DNA of 64,000 nt from Gnetum montanum. Taxonomy: Eukaryota; Streptophyta; Gnetopsida; Gnetales; Gnetaceae. A program made the translations under genes and the position numbers. Each line of letters starts with the position of its first letter. The stretch's first letter is position 1. The stretch is from NCBI GenBank assembly GCA_015680685.1, contig MNCI01002930.1, positions 113,699 to 177,698 on the forward strand. The letters are read 5' to 3'. The notes under the pieces are model-generated. The model was not told where the DNA came from and did not search any database. It was given only the letters and a program-made list of their open reading frames with translations. Positions 23,680 to 35,580 of this stretch are shown piece by piece.

Positions 23680-24135
23680 AAGGTATGGAATTATTGAGTA
23701 ACCTTTCACAGAAAAAAAAAAAAAACTAACTTGACAAAAATGGAATGCCTAGGTGTATGAATCAACACATTACAAAAATGACAATTTCCATGACACAAAA
23801 TTCAATACCATGACATGATTTTTCAAAATTGGACAACATGTTCCTTGATGACGTGAAATTTGATGGAGAAGATTAGACAATCCTAGGCAATGGTGGCTCT
23901 TGAGGTTCTAAGGGACCTTCACCACCTTCACGTACGTATGATGGTTGAGGTGGTTATGGCTGTCCTACTACTACTACAACTTCTACTAGGAGGCAAAAAG
24001 CATCTAGTAATGCTTTCATTTTCTTCTCCTTACTTCTAGGATCGTGCCCTGTCTAGATAGCTTCACCAATGTGGATTAGAATGGGCACATCATAGGGACA
24101 AGGGAGTGCTGGAAATAGCTCCTTTACATTGATAA
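23680..24135 (-). repeat. Right arm of the inverted duplication in element C
   Basis: This is the native copy of the segment found inverted at 22331-22870. It lies in the normal place, between the extra ORF and the polypurine region of C, so this arm is original and the left arm is the copy. Confidence 0.8.
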
Positions 24136-25674
24136 ACAAGGTAATGAATTGTTTATGTTGAGTGTCAAACACTCTGAATACATCCTTCAGCTCTTGGTAA
24201 TCATTCATCATTTTGTCTAAGTTCTTAATAGTTGATTATTGATCTGTGAATCGTGCTATGAGAACTTCAAATTTAGCATTTGTAGTCTCAAGCTTCTACT
24301 TGGTGTCTTTATGGTGTGTGAACTCTACCTTGTATAACAAATACAAGCTAGCCACTTATTTTTCTAACTCTGATTATGGTCATCCAATAGTTAGCATTGC
24401 TAGGTTTGCGTACTGGAGAATGACCAACTTCATGTATTTTGTCATCTCTTCTATCTGGAACTCATTTATTGGATCTCTACTTTGATTTAGACATCAATCA
24501 TATCAATGATGGACTACCAAACTTCTTTTCTTAGTTTAAGTTTCTAGAGAGCTTCATTTATTTTTGTTTTTTCCATCTACATGTGCTTCTCATTTACTTC
24601 CTTTTGCAAGCTAACCTGGTCTCTATAATGGTTTTTAACTCTTTCAAACTTCAAAGCTTCATTTTTCTAAGTGACAATTTCAATAGTAGATTTCTAGTGT
24701 AAGGCATGAACCTTTTCCATTGATAGATTTTGATTTTTTGTCGCCAATTTCTTTAATTTAATATTCACTTTGGCTAACTACTCCTATTGTTGATGAATGA
24801 ATTCTTGCATTTGTTCTTTTTGGGCATTAACATTGCACAAGCGATGATTTTCTATGATCAATGCTTCGTTAGCATTGATGGACATCTACACAAGGTATTT
24901 CTATGATCAAGATGTGGATCAATGCTTTAAGTGCTTTAAGTGCATTAAGTGCTTTAACAATGTAGTTAGCAACTACTTTGGCCACAGTCTATTCCCATTG
25001 GTGCTGTATCACTAGTACAGTGGCTCCTTTACCTTCCTCCAAATGCACTAAAAAGGAGGTAGCATTCCTAGATATTTCTAGGAAGAAATGGTGCTATGAT
25101 AATGACACTATTCCTTCTCAAACATTGGGATCAGACCTCATGGGCAAGTACATTCATTAGGCAAAGAATATTGATCCACCCCTTTCCATTTGGCTAATTG
25201 TTCGAGCCACCTCATTATGGTGACTCATTGATGGTCGATACACAGATGGGTTCGCACTACTCGTCCTTGCATGTTGCTCTTGCTCACAAAAGAGTTGTCA
25301 TTGGATTTTGTGCAAGTGCTTAATGGTTGCATGGGCCTTTGATGTTGTTTCTTGAGTAGGCAGTAGAGGTGGTAGTTGCTTCTCTTCTTTAGTTGTGGTA
25401 GGTGTCTTTTCTTTCATGATTTCAAACCATAAAGCCAAAGAAGCATGTCTAATTGTGTCGTTGGCATAGCAAACGATTCCTGCCCTTTTGTAGAGTTTCT
25501 AGATGAGGCATGGAAAGGGTAGGGTTTTCCTTCCACATTTATTTTCCTTGAAATGCTTCTCAATATCCAAATAGATTAGTTATGGAAGGTTTATAGGAAA
25601 TCTCCCACTTAGAGTAGCACATGCTTAGGTGGAAAAGGTAGTCACCTTGCTGGGCCTTACTATTGGATTGAGGT

Positions 25675-26475
25675 TAATGAGTGGCGAGGTACCCCTACAC
25701 TCAACCATATGAATACGAGCATCTCACGCGTGATCCGGTCAAACTCCAAGGACTAATTGCTTACACGCCCTAATGGAATACTTAAGGTTAATCAATCGTT
25801 GTCCTTCCAAACTTACTTGTATTGTCATGGTTGTATGGTTAAGTAAGTTTGAGGTATGTGATTTTTATAACTTTTATCTTTTTAACACCTATGCTAGTAG
25901 GGAAGGGTGAAGATACAAGTGACTAGGCATTCGCTAACTAAGTTCTAATCGTCCTAGTACTAGTATCCATTCCCACTTGCTGCACACACCCTAAACTAGT
26001 GCAACGCTACTGGGATTACCAAACGCTACTTGTTACTAGGTTACCAAGCATTACACACGTGCTCGAAGCGGTCATACTGAATGCACTTAACTAAGAGCGT
26101 AAAGGGTTGAGATAGAGATTAATTGTCTAAGAAAGCATTTAAACATTCAATAGTAATTAAGTCCTATTTAGCTTAGTCCATGTACTGCAAGGTTTATTAG
26201 AAATTTTTTCTTTATTGCAGTACACAAATGTGTGCTTAGGTACAATTTGCTTGAATAAAGATCTGTTCACTTTGAGACTCCTACTGTGGGCACATGGAAA
26301 TTATTCTATCTCTAGAATGGTAAAACTGCCAGAGTTTAGCTAAGGGTCTAGATCTAGATGGAGAAACAAGAGAAAGCGACATCTTATTTATGCGATATTG
26401 CATACGCGATATCGTAGGGGCTGATGTGATATCGCGTACGCGATATCGCGACTGATGTGATATCATGTCTCATTA
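25675..26475 (-). repeat. Solo LTR inside the 3' ORF of element C
   Basis: 801 bp; on the plus strand from TAATGAGTGGCGAGG to GTCTCATTA. It is flanked by a perfect 5-bp duplication GAGGT (25670-25674 and 26476-26480). The U3 near 26390-26460 contains CGATATCGCGTACGCGATATC-like palindromes just upstream of the minus-strand TATA-like CATAAATAAG. No internal region. Confidence 0.95.
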
Positions 26476-27180
26476 GAGGTGATAAGTTACAATTTTAAAG
26501 TAGATGTGCTCCACCGATGTGAGCACACCATATTCCTTATGATAGACCTAGTAACACTGCTAATTCTACTTCTTTTTGGACTTAGGATCACCTTTTGTTG
26601 ATAGCTCTACCAATTGTGTCCCAATATTAGGCAACCCCTGTGCCTATGGGATAGCCTTGGTTGAGCAAGACACCTAAATATCCTTGATTTGTACTATGGA
26701 CTTTGGCCTTATATTTTTCCAGAAGAGATATGTCTCCTCCATGTACCATTTCCCATTGGATGTGATAATTAGCCACATGGGAGAGATTTGCAATTGTGTT
26801 TTGACTTTTGTTGGAGCTTTCTCTAGAAATGGCCTAAAGTTTATTTCTTGGAGAACTAAGCTTTGGATCTCTCAAAACCTGATGATGTCAAGGCAAGTTT
26901 AAGTTAAAGTGACTTCAAGCCTTAGCATGGGTCCTGGTGCTTCCCCTCGTTGTGATTTCTCTATTGGCAGTTCTTCTTCTAGAATTTGTCAAATAGATTC
27001 CACTTTAGGCTCCTCATGAAGAGGTCCCATTGCATGTGTTGCCTCTAACGTTCTTGGCCTTGTACTTGTTGGCCCCTTCTAGCTTTAGGCCATTTCTTCC
27101 TTGGTTGAGAGGATTCTCCTTCCTATAGGTGTTTCAGTCTTGGTGCCATTTGTAATCACAATAAGAGCATGGGTTAGCAA

Positions 27181-29640
27181 TCATTGTATAACATGAAGCA
27201 ATTGGAATACCTTTATTTATTTAGGATAGTTACACTTGACTAAGTTGTGATTATGGCTGATTTAATTACTCCAATCATTATTTTATTTATGTGTTATTGT
27301 TAATAAATCATCCCAAAGGTTTTTGAAAGGGTTAATTCTTGAAAAAATTGATGTTTGTATATTGTTACATTTATTAACCCTTTGGGGAAGTTAAAAAATT
27401 GTTTCAAAAATTTCATTGAAAACCTTAAGATTTGTGGCCCTCACAATAAAGAGCTTACCGTTGGTAATTGTAGGATTGAAGAATGAAGTGATTTGGACAA
27501 ATGGTTGGAAAGTTAAGAGCTCTAGAAGGTTTTGGGCTCTAAAAAATGGCAAAAACTCCCCATGTGTTATGAGGAAAATGATATAAATTTCAAAGTTTAT
27601 GGTGGTATATATAGGATTTTTGGGTTCCATTGATGATGCCTTGTTGATATAGTTGGCTACATCGATGAGGCCTTGTTGATGCAACTATTGACCACAATAG
27701 ATGACCATTGACTTTGGTCAAACTTGCAAAATACAAGGAATTTTTGAATGAAATTGGGATCAAATGAAAGCTCAAAAGGCCACGAATAGTATGAAGATAT
27801 GAGAAGAGGGTGTTGGAGCTCATAAATTTGGAAAATGGAGAAAAATGATTTAGGGGATGAATGAAATAAAAGGTTAAGGAACACTAAGTGGTATACACAA
27901 TGGAATATGCAAACGATAGGATTGTAGAAATGTCTAAGGTAAGAAGCCTAACTAATCAATCCAACAACTATGTAAGTGAATCCTCCCCATAGCAAGCTCA
28001 TGTCCTTGTTGCCCTTGCATAACCTCAACTAAGAAGTTTATGGGCCCCATAGTTAATTAATGGTCATAAAAAGTTAAGGACCAACCAAAAATATTCTATC
28101 CAAGAATTCAAATACATTAGACCAAGACATAGAGCATAACATATAACTTGGAAGTGAGGTGAGTTATGGAAGCATGGGTGGATGATGAAGAAAGTGGAAT
28201 GGAATTTTGAATTGAGGTCATAAGAAGTCCCTTGTGGAATTTGTATTTAAAATGATATGAGGAGATTCATCCTTAGTCCAGACCAAAGCCAGCCACTTTT
28301 AGTGACTTTGCATCATCACTCTAAGATTGGTTCACCCACACGAGACACGAGAGTGCTTCCACAAAATAACCACCATTCTGTAAAGAGAAGAAAAGAGAGA
28401 AGTAGGAAGTGAGGGAGGGCCTTAGTTAGAAGGGACTTTCAGGCATGGGTGCATGTCTTTCTAGTTCCATAACTAGTGCTTATAGCTCATTTATTTATCT
28501 AAGGGGTGTGTTTTAAATTTCTATCATGTTTTTTTTTCAAATTTTTGGATGGGAACCACACCATGCAAAGACTTTATTTGCTTCCTATTAGTGGTTGAAA
28601 TGGAATAGATAAGAAGTATGTTAAAAACACTCAAGCACCCAAGCAAGTAGAAGAGTACAAAGAGTATTGAGTCCTCTTAAAGTCACATCCTTTACAAAGC
28701 TTTAAATCCTTCCTAATTCTAGAACTACCAAGGTCATTGATTGATTAAAAGTTTCTTTAATGGAAGGGATATGAAATTCCCAGAACAAGGAAAATCATAG
28801 AGTTTATTGAATGGGTGGATGACATGGACTCGTTGCTTATCCTATGAAAAATAAATGATGTGATAGTCATCAAGCTTCAGAATTCAAAAATAGAAACCAG
28901 ACATCGACAATTGCAACATTAAGCATAAACCATCATTAGTAAATAGCAATAGCGACACTATGTCCTGTGGTAATAAAGCACTTTTATTAGTAAAAATGAT
29001 GAAAGTCACACTCAAACAAAAAAAATGAAATAAATAAATAAATAAAATATACAAGAAAGTGTAAAATAATCAAGAAAGGCTCAAAGGTACTAACAATGGT
29101 ATAAAATTAGAAAAATTTGAAAATCAAAAATAAAAAATTTATAAAATAAATAACTTGTAAAATCAAAAACATGAAAAAAATAGAAAAACTAAGAAGCCAT
29201 ATGGATTATTAGCATGGGTGGCTATCTCCCTCACAACTGTGTTGGAAGGAGGAGATCCGAAAAATGGAACATGGTTGTCCATCCATTGAGGTGGTAGTTG
29301 CACTGGCCTATCTTAGTTTAAGGAAAAGTTTTACTTGTTAGATGTTGATCAACTACTTTTTAGTTGGGCTTTCAAGCTTGTAGATCAACATGGTCCTTGA
29401 GGGAAAGGTTTTATCAATTATATAAGGTTCCTCACACAATGTTTGAAATTTTTCCTTCTAGGGTACATGTGTGGGGTTCCAATAGACAATCTTATCTCTT
29501 GGTTGAAGTTTTACTTTCCTTATTTTGAGGTCATGACATTGCTTGTTGAATGTTTTGTGCACCTCTTTCAAAGATAGGGCTACTAATCAATTTTCATCTA
29601 GCATATTTAGGTTGATCAATCTTTCTTTCTATGCTAGACT
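27181..29640 (-). other. Element C spacer between integrase and the extra ORF
   Basis: Mostly non-coding. From about 29190 to 27750 it is homologous to 5216-6600 of element A (opposite strand). At 27600-27690 the minus strand has a TATATATACC box preceded by GTTGCATCAACAAGGCCTCA, resembling the U3 plus TATA of the family LTR; it may be a second promoter or an old LTR fragment. Short open frames here (27391-27884) are probably chance. Confidence 0.5.
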
Positions 29641-29649
29641 TAGGTCAAG

Positions 29650-30480
29650 ATCTAGATCACAAGTTGCTAAGAGTGTATGAAGCTCAGATTAAATTGGGAG
29701 TGTTGAAAGTTTTCTGTACACCAACTCATAGGGAGAGTAGCCAATAAGAAGTTTCCATGTTGAATGGTAAACCCAGAGGGCATCGTTGAGTTTTATACTC
29801 CAATCTTCTTATAATTGCTAATGGTTCATGTTAGTATTTTTGTGATTCTCGGTTGGTTACCTCTACTTGACCATTGGCTTGGAGGTGATAGGATATTGTT
29901 AATTTATGTTCAACCACCAAGCATTACATTAACTTTCTAAAAGTGGTACCTTTGAAATGAGTTCCATTGATAGAAATCAATGAATGTGGCATCCCAAACT
30001 TATTTATAACATTTTGTTGTATAAGTCTAGTAGTAGTAGACAATGTACAATCAGTAATAGTTACTACTTCTATCCATTTTGTGCAGTAGTTGACTGCTAT
30101 GATAATATATGCTTTTTTGTTGGACATGGATGTGATGGAACCCATGAAGTCAATGCCCCATATGTCAAAAGGTTCCAGTGGTTGAATCCACTGTTGAGGA
30201 CCTTCCATGCTAGTGGTCATCCCCTCATCTCATTGACAATGTCCACAAGATTGGACAAACTAGTGGGCATCCCTAAAGATTATAGGCCAATAGTATCCTG
30301 CTATCAAGATTTTTATGGCCATGCATCTTCTTGCATAGTGGCCTCTGCAAGGCCCTTCATGAGCATCCTAGAGAATTCATAGTTGATCTTCATCAGGGAC
30401 ACACCAACAAATTAGGCCATTGATGCACACCTTGTAAAGGTGTCTATTAATTTCCATGAAATATTTGGCCCAATGGAGAA
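29650..30480 (-). pseudogene. Element C integrase remnant
   Basis: The core is open on the minus strand at 30220-29924. It contains FDIWGIDFMG (first catalytic Asp in GIDFMG), KAYIIIAVNYCTKWIEVV, and PHSLISINGTHF. In family members the last block is LIS-D-x-GTHF, so the second catalytic Asp is replaced by Ile here. The third acidic residue was not located. Upstream, the HHCC region is not recognisable. The enzyme would insert cDNA into the host genome; this copy cannot be active. Confidence 0.8.
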
Positions 30481-30639
30481 ATTATTATCTCTTTCTAAAG
30501 TTAAGATCTTGTGGCATCTTCTAAGTGATAAGATAGGTGAGGATGCCATTATACTAAGTTGTTTTTATGAGCATTTGGTTATTTAGTGCTCTTGTAAAGA
30601 GGAGTTCATTTAGAAACTAATCAGAGAGTGGGATTTCCT

Positions 30640-31960
30640 CCTCTTTATTATCCCATCTTAAGTGAGAGAGGTGGTCAATGATCACATTTTCAGTTGCTTT
30701 TCGATCTACCATTGTGTGATCCAATTCTTATAAGATCACAAGCCACTGTATAATATGAGGGCTCACCACTGGTTTGTTCACAAGGAAGTGGATTGCACTA
30801 TGGTGCATGTGCATAAATACTTTGTAGCTAAGCATATAGTGCCTAAAATTTTCAAGAGTGTACACCAAGGCCATTAGTCCTTTTTCTATGGTGGTGTAAT
30901 TTAATTGTGATTCCAAAATGCTTCAGCTCATGCAATGGATGTAGTATGGGTGTTTCTTATCATCCACTTGTGTGAGCACTGCTTCCAAGACATAGTTAGA
31001 TGCATCCATCATGATGTGGAAGGGTGTAGACCAGTTTGGTGCTTGTAGGATTGGTGTTTCTAGGAGTTTCTCCTTTAACTATTGGAAGGCATGTTCACAT
31101 TCCTTAGTCTAGATGAAAGGTGCATCTTTCTTTATAAGCTCTACCAATGGTTTCATGATCTTAGAGAAATTCTCCATGAACCATCAGTAGTAACTAGTGT
31201 GTTCAAGGAATGACCAAACATCTTTAATTGTCTCTAGCTAGTATGTTATTCCTTGGATAACCCTTATCTTTTCTAGGTCAACCTCAATCCCTGCTTGAGT
31301 GATTCTATGCCCCAGCACAATGCCTTCTTGGACCATGAGATGGCTCATTTACCAGTTGAGCGATAGATTTATTTTAACACATATCTTCAGTACTTGCTCA
31401 AGATAGTCCCAAGCTTGCTCAAATGTAGCTCCATAGATAGAAAATTCATCCATGAAGACTTCCACACCATTACTGATCTACTATTGGAAAATACTAAGGA
31501 CTAGGCATTGAAAAGTCATAGGGGCATTACACAAATTGAATGACATCTTACAATATGCAAAAGTTCCCCAAGGACTCATGAATGTTGTCTTGGCTTGATC
31601 TTCTAGTGCAATTTGGATTTGGTTATAGCCACTATAACCATCCAAGAAGCTATACTAACAATGCTCAGATATGGTGTCCAACAGTTGATTCAAAAATGGC
31701 AATGGAAAATAATCTTTAAATGTTGGCATATTCAATAGCTTGAAGTTGATGTAGACCTGCCATTTGCCATCTTTCTAAAGCACAATTATGAGTGGGCTAA
31801 CCCTCTCACTATCCATGATGGGATAGATGAACCCTACCTTGAGGAGTTGTTCAATTTCATCCTTGATGATTTTTTTCAATTTGGGATTCAATTGCCTCTA
31901 TGGCTACCTTCTAGGCTTCATGGCTGGGTCAATGTAAATGCAATGTTGGCATATCCTTGG
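30640..31960 (-). pseudogene. Element C reverse transcriptase and RNase H remnant
   Basis: RT runs on the minus strand from about 31960. It includes KLLNMPTFKDYFPLPFLNQL (about 31745-31685) and DGYSGYNQIQIAL (about 31645-31605). The catalytic box reads VFMDEF at about 31462-31438, with Glu for the second Asp as in element B. RNase H includes ESQLNYTTIEKGLMALVYTL (30913-30855) and FRHYMLSYKVF. The section has fewer deletions than A or B and keeps the segment missing at the N of B. Several stops remain. Confidence 0.85.
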
Positions 31961-32399
31961 ATCAATTCTTGTTAGCTCAATATATGACCAAGGAAAGGTT
32001 GTTGACCATTTTTAACCATATTTAAAAACTTTTCTTTTTGTTTAGGAGTAAGTTTGGCACTAATTATGACTAGTTTACCATTTTTTAGAAATGCATATTC
32101 TATGCCAGTCGGTAGAGTTTTTAGCTCTAGGGGCTTCTGCTTAAAGTTATCAGGGATTTTTAACTCTCCTCAATAGGTGTCATCATCTTCATTAGAGAGT
32201 TGGGGATGAACTTATTTAAGTTTATTCATGCCTTCAACATAAGCATATGTTAGGCTCTTGGTTGGTTTCATGCATAATGTGTTGCTATATGAGTCAGATA
32301 TTAGCCATTGGATGCCCTCCTATTTTGTGGTTGCTACATATAGACACCTTTGAATATTGATTTCTTGTGCACACTGATTGCGTGCTTTAATGTATGTAC

Positions 32400-32910
32400 T
32401 TTTAATGGACTAAATCTTTTGCATGTAATTGCACCCATTATCACTGTACATAATGCATGGAGTACACTTTTTCTCTATCTTGCCAAATTCATTTTCTTTG
32501 GAGATTTCCAAAGAGAGGTTCCTTATGATCATATGTGCATCGATCGTGCTTAACCAAGCTCTTCCCACAATGATGGGAATGTCGCTTTTGTAGTTTTCAA
32601 CCTTGATCACCAAAACATTAGTAGGATAGGATCACCCACAAACTATGGTCACAAGGTCCTCTACTAATCCCAGCGAGATAGTAATTGACTAATTTGCCAA
32701 TTCTAAATGGATGTTGCTCTTCTTGAGAGGTGGTAGGTTTCAAGACTTGTACATGTGATAGGAGATGAGATTAACTCTAGAACCAGAGTTAAGAAGAGCC
32801 TTACATGACTCATGTCTAGTGATCTACAGGTAAGTGAGTGGACTTCTTGGGCTAGATATTTTCATAGGAAGATTGCCAACCTTGATCTAGTTAGAAAAAA
32901 CATGAGTTAG
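32400..32910 (-). pseudogene. Element C aspartic protease remnant
   Basis: The minus strand reads CKALLNSGSRVNLISYHMYK at about 32812-32750; the catalytic Asp is replaced by Asn (NSG). LPPLKKSNIHLELAN and GLVEDLVTIVCG follow, then an open stretch at 32613-32410 with ENYKSDIPIIVGRAWLSTID ending GCNYMQKI. The arrangement matches A and B. Confidence 0.75.
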
Positions 32911-35400
32911 CATCATAGTGTGAATCCAGGGTGGCCTTTGGTTTGAAGGGCACTTGAAGGTATTTGATGTAGAGGATGAGGGTATTGGAGATGTAGGATG
33001 ATAAGCCATAATAGGTTGTGAGGGTTGGAGAGGACTACTGGGTCAGAAGAAGGATCTTTTTCTAGATCAATTGTCTGAGCCACTTGGTTGGAAAGCCAGT
33101 TGTGAATGTACAACCTTCGTAGCATTTCGTTGTTGTGACTATGGAGGAGTCTTACCCTACATGGATGGAGAAGGAGGTAATTAGGTTGAAGGTGGAGGTA
33201 TGTATGCAAATGGATATGGAGGATCGTATGGATATGGGTTTTCTCCTCAAGTAGATGATAAATGTATTTGGTGGTACTTTGGAGGGTAATAGTAATGCTA
33301 AAATGAGGTATGACTTGCATAACTTCTTGGAGAGATGGGTTATTGAACATAGTACCTGTATGGATTTGGTTGCCTATAAGGGTACTGCTGCCTTGGTGGT
33401 GGAATTCCCAAAAATTGTGGTTGATACCATTGTTGACATTGTTCATAAAGTTGTGAAGGAGCTCAGTGGAACTGCCTTGGATTGCCTTGAGGATAGGGGG
33501 ATGATTGCCTATGTGCTGGTCAAGGATTCAATGTGTACACCCTTGACTCCTGTAAGTGTGAGATCACAAGGAAACATCTCTTTAGATGTTCATATTGACA
33601 AAATTCATAATCAATCTCATCATCAAAGTCAATTTTGACAACTTCCTCTATAGCCATAGCTTTTCCCTTACCTCTTTGGTAGGCATGTTTAGCTTCTTTT
33701 TCCTCCTACGATTATGATCACTATTTTTCTCTTTGGATTCTTTAGCAATCTTCATAGCGGTTTGGACTTTTTCATTCAAAGAGTTCCATAATTTATCAAC
33801 CTTTGTCAAAATATTAGAAACAAATTTTTGGATGGGCAAGGTTTTCCTATTTACCACTTCATTGAGTAGTGACTCCTCATCACAAAATTGGACCTCCTAT
33901 TTTTTGATGGAAGGGTCCCTTTTATACTCTTTTGCACTTTTTATTTTTTTGTAGCTTACCATATTTTTTGCTACCTACTCAATCAACCTTTGAATCTAAT
34001 GAGCTCTCAATTCAGACAATCTCCCTTGGGCATACACCCCAAGAGTTCTTCCAGTTTCTGCTTTGAGCCCATCTATGATGTGGTAAAGTTATTCCCTCTA
34101 AGAATAACCATGGCTAGGGCATTGGTGTAAGAGTGAATAGTATCTACCCATGGTGGAATTCAAGGGTTCATGTATTTCCTATTTCCAACCTTGGATTTTC
34201 CTTCTCAAATTAGACACTCTGGAGTATGTTTGGTATTTATCATTAAATAACTCTAACATTGTACTCCATCGGTGAATGGATTTTAGTTCCAAGGACTAGT
34301 ACTAGCTTTTAGCTTGCTTGATGAGTGTCCTAGGGAAAAACTTAAGTTTCTACCATTCATTTTATATGTTCTATAAGGCACATGCATTATGGAAAGCTTG
34401 TAGATGTGTTTGTGGATCAGAGTTGTATCCCCCCTCAAATCTTAGGATATTATTCATGTCTAAGCACTTGATCCTACTATCTTTCATATACTTGGTTGGA
34501 ATTCTAACTACCTTTGCAATGTTAAGCATGCTTCAAGTTTCCAATAGAGGTTCATCATCATCNATTTCATATACTTGGTTGGAATTCTAACTACCTTTGG
34601 AATGTTAAGCATGCTTCAAGTTTCCAATAGAGGTTCATCATCATTACTATGTCGATGATGCCAATGATGGTTTGAATGACCACTTTGGTCTTGGTGGCAT
34701 TGATGGTCACTGTTGTCTCATTGATTACCTTCACTATGATTATCCTGATAATGGCTTCTATGAGAACTAGAAGATGAAGAGGAATGTTTGGAATTAGATG
34801 AAGATGATGAAGAGGAAGATGGACCACCATCACCATCATGGTGTCTACCACCAACTCTTTATTCATTACGACTATCATCTTTAGATCCCTTGCCATTGCG
34901 ATACTTACCCAAGTCCCTACCTTGACTGTCACTCTTTCTTGAACCTAGCTTATGAATAGTGGATCATAGGTTTAGGGTTGCACCCTCACCACCAGTAATA
35001 GAGGATGAATAATTTTCATATTGAGAACCCTTAAGAGGAGGATCCACATTGTCATCTTGGTTTAGTAGGAATAAGGGATTAGTAAAGTGGTTTCCCTTTG
35101 TAAACTCATGGTATTGCTCTTGATGTCAATCTTGCCTATGTTGTGTTTCAGTGGGATGGTAGTCCTAAGTGTCATAACAATTCATAACGTATTCTTCATG
35201 AAGATCTAAGATGCCCAAATTCTTAAGAGTTTGAAGCAACATCTTGGGTATAGATCGATCAAGGGGAAAGATGTTGTTGCCCTTGATATCATGCCATTGT
35301 AGCTATTCATCCTAATGTATGATGAAGGTGAAGTCTAGTACATGATCATCTAGATGAGTATATACCACTTTGCACTCCTGTGGGACCGATGGTTTGACAT
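32911..35400 (-). pseudogene. Element C gag and gag-protease linker remnant
   Basis: The conserved block VNRKTLPIQKF with KVDKLWNSLNEKVQTAMKIA and a basic tail is open at 33857-33648. A Ser/Asp-rich linker lies near 34932-34591, next to a single N at 34563. The longer opening at 33446-32913 is rich in His, Leu and Ser and lies over the gag-protease linker; I take it as a by-product of composition rather than a protein. Frameshifts separate the blocks. Confidence 0.6.
34563..34563. other. Assembly joint (single N) with duplicated flanks
   Basis: About 78 bases before the N, starting TTTCATATACTTGGTTGGAA, are repeated after it (34566-34645) with one or two changes. The gag linker of C is therefore artificially lengthened here. 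Confidence 0.85.
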
Positions 35401-35560
35401 CTTCACATTTTTGGAAAGAACAAGACATTTTTAAAAATGAATAAAATTATCAGTGTGCTTAGTATTTTATATGTCGTTGAGAGCGATATTGACCTTGAGT
35501 TCATCCAATGATATAAATAATATTTACTAATCCTAGATAGCACACATTTAAAAAAACAAA

Positions 35561-35580
35561 GTCCTTGACAATAGTGCCAA
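35561..35580 (-). other. Primer-binding site of element C (tRNA-Asp type)
   Basis: The minus strand reads TTGGCACTATTGTCAAGGAC directly after the 5' LTR. It matches the tRNA-Asp-type consensus with mostly C-to-T and G-to-A changes, like the sites of A and B. Confidence 0.8.

Larger units (their letters stand above)
23680..27180 (-). pseudogene. Extra 3' open reading region of element C (coiled-coil-like protein), decayed
   Basis: Reading the minus strand downstream of integrase and excluding the solo LTR (25675-26475), a coding trace runs about 2.7 kb. It starts near 27170 with a Lys/Arg/Glu-rich part (GRRILSTKEEMA). The middle, at about 25600-25200, has NKCGRKTLPFPCL and AGIVCYANDTIRHASLALWF. 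A helical coiled-coil-like tract lies at about 24900-24650 (KLKKLATKNQNLSMEKVHAL). The end holds KELFPALPCPYDVPILIHIG and DPRSKEKKMKALLDA (about 24110-24010). Many in-frame TAG codons sit where Gln is expected. Position and length fit the ORF that follows pol in Athila-type elements. No transmembrane or fusion features were seen, so I do not call it an envelope protein. Function unknown. Confidence 0.55.

Noticed and set aside
24246-24485. 79-codon plus-strand open frame with hydrophobic residues
   Set aside because: It is antisense to the C 3' ORF trace, which continues on both sides on the minus strand.
23680-27180. Envelope protein
   Set aside because: Position is that of env-like ORFs, but no signal peptide, fusion peptide or membrane anchor was seen.
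32913-33446. 177-codon open frame on the minus strand
   Set aside because: Overlaps the gag-protease linker of C in low-complexity sequence; the His/Leu/Ser-rich product has no recognisable domain.
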